Made by a program: the position numbers and the translations under genes
The notes under the pieces: generated by a model
Database searches by the model: none
What the model saw: the letters and a program-made list of their open reading frames with translations, nothing else
Told to the model about the DNA's origin: nothing
Assembly (NCBI GenBank): GCA_039881145.1
Contig: JAYKKI010000077.1
Location: forward strand, 3,232,501 to 3,296,500
Source of the DNA: Druceiella hillmani
Taxonomy: Eukaryota > Arthropoda > Insecta > Lepidoptera > Hepialidae
Reading direction: 5' to 3'
Length of the DNA: 64,000 bases
Part shown: one piece after another, positions 59,348 through 64,000 of the stretch
How positions within the stretch are numbered: position 1 is the first letter of the stretch
Layout: each line of letters starts with the position of its first letter

Positions 59348-62182
59348 AAGTCGTCCCATTACACGCAATCGTAGTGCGCTTTAACACGATACATCCTTGC
59401 CATGGATGTCTCGCCACGCCGACACAATGAACTATAATATAAATGGGCACTATGATGATCATTTTATATATGCGTAAAATAAAAGTAATGCAATTATTAC
59501 TTTAACTGCAAAGACACCGAAACCCTTGAAATTTCATCACTCTATTTTTGAAAGTCTCAGTTATATCAAAATATCAAAATATTTCTGAAAGATTCATACA
59601 AATTGTATTAAAAATGATGTTTTATGCAAAAGATGAAGAGATTAATATTTACGTCGTAAAAAATATATTTCTGATTAATATGTGAACCTAAACTATTAAT
59701 TTTAGCCACTTAATTTATAAAAGTATCAATATTTGCAAAAGTCATAATAAAAACAAAAAAACATGATTTTCGTTGTTATGTGCACGTATAGCAAAACCTA
59801 AAATTTTCTTTTTATCTGCAGTCAGATCCCTACCAAAATACTCAAATCGGGGTTTGAGTGTCGACTAAATTAAAGTGGATAAGTAAATAACGGAAGAAGC
59901 GTTTATTTACTCATCATAAAAAAACTACACTTGTTACTTTAACACTTATTCAAATTTATAGAAAAAGTTTTAAAGTTAACAAATTCTACCGAAATTTAGT
60001 CAATACTTTTTTACATATCTCATAGTTATATTTAGCAAAAAATAAATTCAGTTGAACCACATTTAAAATGATGTGCAATCATCAGAACTTTGGCGGGAGA
60101 TTACCAAGAAAAGTTAGGTTTAACGGTCTCTATTATATTGAAACAAGCAAAATTTATCCCCGAGTTTTAAGACTTAAGAGTAATGAGTATACTATCGATG
60201 TCCCCTGAGTAATTAGTCTAGTTAATCGAATCGTGTCCCGTATAGAGACATGAAAAAAAATCCCGTATTAAAAAATTGCGTCAACATCAGGAATCCTCAT
60301 ATAATTAAAATCGAAATTGTATCCTTTTCAGTTCAGTACTAAACGCATATTTAAAAAGAAATAAATAAAATTTAAGTAGAAATAATTTAGAAGCCAACTC
60401 AATTATTTCCAATCCACACAGAGACGAGTACATCTGTTACCCACTTTCTTCCTATTATATCAAATTTACATTCGTTGTAATTCAGAAGAGGCATTTCACT
60501 TGTGAAATTTATTTTTCAATTGTTTAAATGGAATGATTTCGTGCTCTGTTTGGTGGATAAACCCACTATCTTCTTATATAATAACTTAATTTTTTTGCAA
60601 TATCGGAAATAATAATTCGGAAACTAAATTATATCAAAATTTCTCACTTTTACAAGGTACTCAACTACTAAACCATCTAATCGAGATTACACCAGAGTGT
60701 AATTTTTTTTTATCATAAATGAGAATAAATTTCTTAAAATGTTTGGTCGTTATTACGTATTGCAGTGTTATTAATTTTTTTTTTATATTTGGTGGATAAA
60801 CCCACTATCTTCTTAAATAAAACCCTGCTATTGTTATAGGAACACATAGTTCTTTTCATTTTATTAGTATTAAAAGCGTATTTCAACAGTCCAAGATTTT
60901 GACTTGTTGTTTTTTTTTTAAATCTGTTTTTAATCTGTAAATGTGTACGTTTTGACAGTAAAAGAATGTAGAGAAATTTATTGTTACAAGTTTAAATCGG
61001 CTAATGGTATACTGTGTTTTTATTACAAGTTTATTATTCATAATATACAAGTTTATTATTCATAAAAAATTAAATAATTGCTTGGTTTTGAATCAGTTCA
61101 ATAAAAATGTTCCATGATTATTTGTTTTAAAAATAATTAAAATTTTTGAATTAAAAATAATAATAGATTTGCTTTTCCATTATTTACATTTATGGTTACA
61201 TTTTTCATTGGGCTGAATTTTTTAAACATGTCCAATTTATTTAACTTTATAGTTTTGATAACATAGGTATCCTTTGATACTCATATCGTATAATTTTATA
61301 TAAAAAATATTTTCACTCTGAATATAAAAAAGATATTCTTATCACTTTTTATATAATAGTTTGATAGCAAACAGTTTAGTCATTACTCGGCAAATTGTCA
61401 AAACTTAATACTATAAAGGTTTTTTCTGTTTAACATTTTGGGTTTGGATCCTTCCATATTTAAAAAAAATAATTAAGATATCTCTGTTAAAAAGACAAGA
61501 GAAAAAATTATGGACTATTGTAAAACATACTAAAAAAAATTGTGATTTGTAGGAGTTCTCTATCTATGTGCCGGTAATCTTTATTTGGCCTTAAACACTT
61601 CATGATTCATAGATCAACAAAATTTCGACCTTCCATCAATTTTGGATTTCGACCTTTCATCTGATAACCTTATACTTTTACTTCGTTTAGTTTCGATTAT
61701 ATGTAAATGTAGACGTTAAAGTCCTTTTTTAAATCTAAGTTTAAATTTAACTTAAAGTCAATATTTCAACTAATCGAAACTTAATTTGCGTCTTAACTAC
61801 ACATTAAGAGTGCATTTAAATAAGTGTCAATTCGGAGAGAAGAAAAACTTTAATATTTTAGAGGCGAAAATAATATTCTAAAATTATAGGTATTACCGTA
61901 AATCCAGAACTTTATTAGTTTCGTTTATTTGTATATCTGCTTGATTATCAATATATTATAGAGTTACGCTTTTTCAACGGTTAAAATAGAATTTTTAAAA
62001 ATTCAGATATAATATAATTCAGAATAAAATATTTCATTTTAATCTATGAATTTGTTTTATTCCCTTAAGCTTTGATATTTGTACTAAGCAATATGATTGC
62101 ACTAATATTGACAGAATTTTTTCTAAGCAGTTCATAAAATATTCGTCTTATAATATTAAATTTTAAATTATAATTATAAGCA
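59348..62182. other. AT-rich non-coding stretch
   Basis: No gene supported. A 27-bp direct repeat (TTTGGTGGATAAACCCACTA plus TCTTCTT) occurs at 60549 and 60788. Within it GGTGGATAAACCCACT has a self-complementary GTGG..CCAC. Confidence 0.4.
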
Positions 62183-62522
62183 GCCACTTAATTCTTGATA
62201 CGCAAGGTAGTACTGTGCCACTTAATTGTTGATACGCAAGGTAGTACTGTGCCACTTAATTCTTGTTACGCAAGGTAGTACTGTGCCACTTAATTCTTGA
62301 TGCGCAGGTTATTCCTGTGCCACTTAATTCTTGATACGCAAGGTAGTACTGTGCCACTTAATTCTTGATATGCAAGGTAGTACTGTGCCACTTAATTCTT
62401 GATACGCAAGGTAGTACTGTGCCACTTAATTCTTGATACGCAAGGTAGTACTGTGCCAGTTAATTCTTGATACGCAAGGTAGTACTGTGCCACTTAATTC
62501 TTGATACGCAAGGTAGTACTGT
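62183..62522. repeat. 34-bp minisatellite, ten units
   Basis: Units start GCCACTTAATTCTTGATACG and end CAAGGTAGTACTGT. Ten head-to-tail copies, all exactly 34 bp. Unit four is the most diverged (ATGCGCAGGTTATTCC); the others differ at zero to two positions. Confidence 0.97.
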
Positions 62523-63547
62523 GCCAGCTTTAATACACTGCGGACTGAAGTTAGATAACTTATTTTGAATCTGCTTTTAAACAAGTTTTACAATAATTTT
62601 CCTATACTTAAGGCCTATTCCAGTTTTAGTAAGATTTCACATTTTCCCCTAATGCAAATATAGCATAGACGCAAAATTAACCATATTACCAAGTATATGC
62701 TTTTCATTAGATACTTAAATAAATAATTAACATTAAACTCCAAAATACAGTGTAAATTTAATTATTTTTCAAGAAAGTCATTAACACAGTGTCAGTATCA
62801 CACCAACATGTTTTCTGAAAAAATAACCCAGAAACACGATATGTGACGTATCAGTTCTATCATTATTTTCAAAAATTTCTGACGATCTTATCGTTTTCGC
62901 ACAAAGAGTTTTTTTCTAATGAGTATAAAACATAATTTTACCAAATAAAATAAACATTAAGAACAAAAAACGTGTCCATTTTTATTTTGAATGATCACAT
63001 TACACGAAACAATTGCCGAAATTTAATTTCAATCATTTTATTCGTCCCCTCATGAGTGAAGGTCACGTTCATTTGGAATTTCCAACTCACAGGATTTTAT
63101 TATTCCCTTTGTACTGATCACAGTCTTGAGCATATCCTATGACGTTGTTGAAGGAAATACTGGATAGCCTTCATATCTGGTTCATAATGGATATAACCAG
63201 GAGACGGTCTTTTGATCTCTTTCTCACTATTTTGCCCAATATGAATTACTTTTCTAGACTATTATCTTCGTATTGAACTTTAATTAATCAGCACGGTAAA
63301 GATAATATTACGTTAATGATTAATTAATCATATTTAGGAGTAAAGATTAAGTTATACAAAACGAAACAAAAAATTTATTCGTAAAGCAATGTGAAAGTAC
63401 ATAGAACAAATTATTGCGAAGATGTCAACATTTATGAGTAATCTAAATCTTGCTTCTGCAATTCTTAACTCATTGATGCATCTCTGTCAGCAAACTTTAT
63501 TAAGATTCCGGTTATTTCGAGGAATGCATAAAACGTATCAAGGTAAG
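62523..63547. other. AT-rich non-coding stretch
   Basis: No gene supported. A 60-codon frame starting near 63422 has no recognisable motif. Confidence 0.35.
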
Positions 63548-63682
63548 CGAAATTTCCGAGAGCGAGGAGCTATAAATCGATGCCAGGGTCGAGACCGTGC
63601 ATAAATTTGCCATCTTGCCCGTGGTCGTGCACGCCGCGCGTGGTCTTGTTATTATTCTCGCTGATTAATTGCATTTTGTTCC
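63548..63682. promoter_or_regulatory. GC-rich block, candidate conserved non-coding element
   Basis: A sharply GC-richer, repeat-free block with dense short motifs: GAGCTATAAATCGATGCC, GTGGTCGTGCACGCCGCGCG and a homeodomain-like GCTGATTAATTGCA. It has no open frame across it. The call rests on composition and motif density only. Confidence 0.3.
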
Positions 63683-64000
63683 TTTCCTTTATTTCAATAC
63701 ACACACAAAATCAGCTTCGGAAGGTAGTTACGTAAGACGCAGTTGAAAAAATACGAACAGAATGAGACGATACCTATGTTTGAAAACGAATATAGATAAC
63801 GTTTTGAATGCAGATGTTCTGAATTGATATCACTTTTTTTCACCAGTTTGTACTTGAATGTCAGAAAGCAAACCCTACTATAATCCGCCTATCAATCCAA
63901 TCAATGCCTTCTGCATATAAATTACTTGCTTTGCTGTATTCACACAATAATTAGTCGTAGACTTGCCAAGCTTATTTCGGAAATGGTAAATTTAGTATGG
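63683..64000. other. non-coding window end
   Basis: Nothing recognised. Confidence 0.3.

Noticed and set aside
62183..62522. CRISPR array
   Set aside because: The 34-bp units are directly adjacent with no spacers, and the genome is eukaryotic; it is a minisatellite.
63422..63604. Exon with donor AAG|GTAAGC at about 63540
   Set aside because: The frame has no family resemblance and no partner exon; a donor-like word alone is weak.

Overview
This is an AT-rich, gene-poor eukaryotic window. The single recognisable host gene is a CD36/scavenger-receptor class B gene of insect type, split into at least nine coding exons by kilobase-scale introns with canonical GT/AG borders. Insect-type mobile elements (Penelope-like, hAT, pogo/Tigger) and many minisatellites fit a large insect genome. 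The order cannot be decided from the sequence.

Layout. 1-5.9 kb: AT-rich non-coding DNA with short tandem duplications. 6.0-7.7 kb: decayed hAT transposase of the ZMYM1/DUF4371 type (+). 8.1-10.5 kb: Penelope-like retroelement (+) with a broken reverse transcriptase, an open GIY-YIG endonuclease frame and about 360 bp inverted terminal repeats. One of these repeats carries an apparently intact minimal type I hammerhead ribozyme. 11.1-12.7 kb: a second, unrelated hAT pseudogene (+). 17.57-30.10 kb: the CD36-family gene on the minus strand. The nine exons join in frame to 496 codons covering almost the whole family length; the extreme N-terminus must come from an upstream exon that was not found. 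Its last intron holds a complete but dead 1.88 kb Tigger-type element. Its second intron holds three decayed tandem copies of the 3' half of the preceding exon. 32.85-34.93 kb: a second pogo-superfamily element (Jerky-like transposase, minus) with TIRs and subterminal GTCGTA motifs. 36.8 kb: tRNA-derived SINE-like sequence. 37.9-38.3 kb: endonuclease/exonuclease/phosphatase fragment (minus).

44-64 kb has no recognisable gene but is rich in structure: degenerate minisatellites at 44.5, 47.1, 49.8 and 62.2 kb, a 5S-rRNA-derived fragment at 48.1 kb, several foldback hairpins, and a 4.5 kb near-perfect palindrome (54.65-59.14 kb; arms about 2.17 kb) centred on an AT-repeat spacer. A GC-richer block near 63.6 kb looks like a possible conserved non-coding element.

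The most noteworthy items are the predicted hammerhead ribozyme in inverted Penelope termini (with deleted derivatives elsewhere in the window), the large palindrome with a divergence gradient along its arms, and the tandem partial exon copies inside the CD36 gene.
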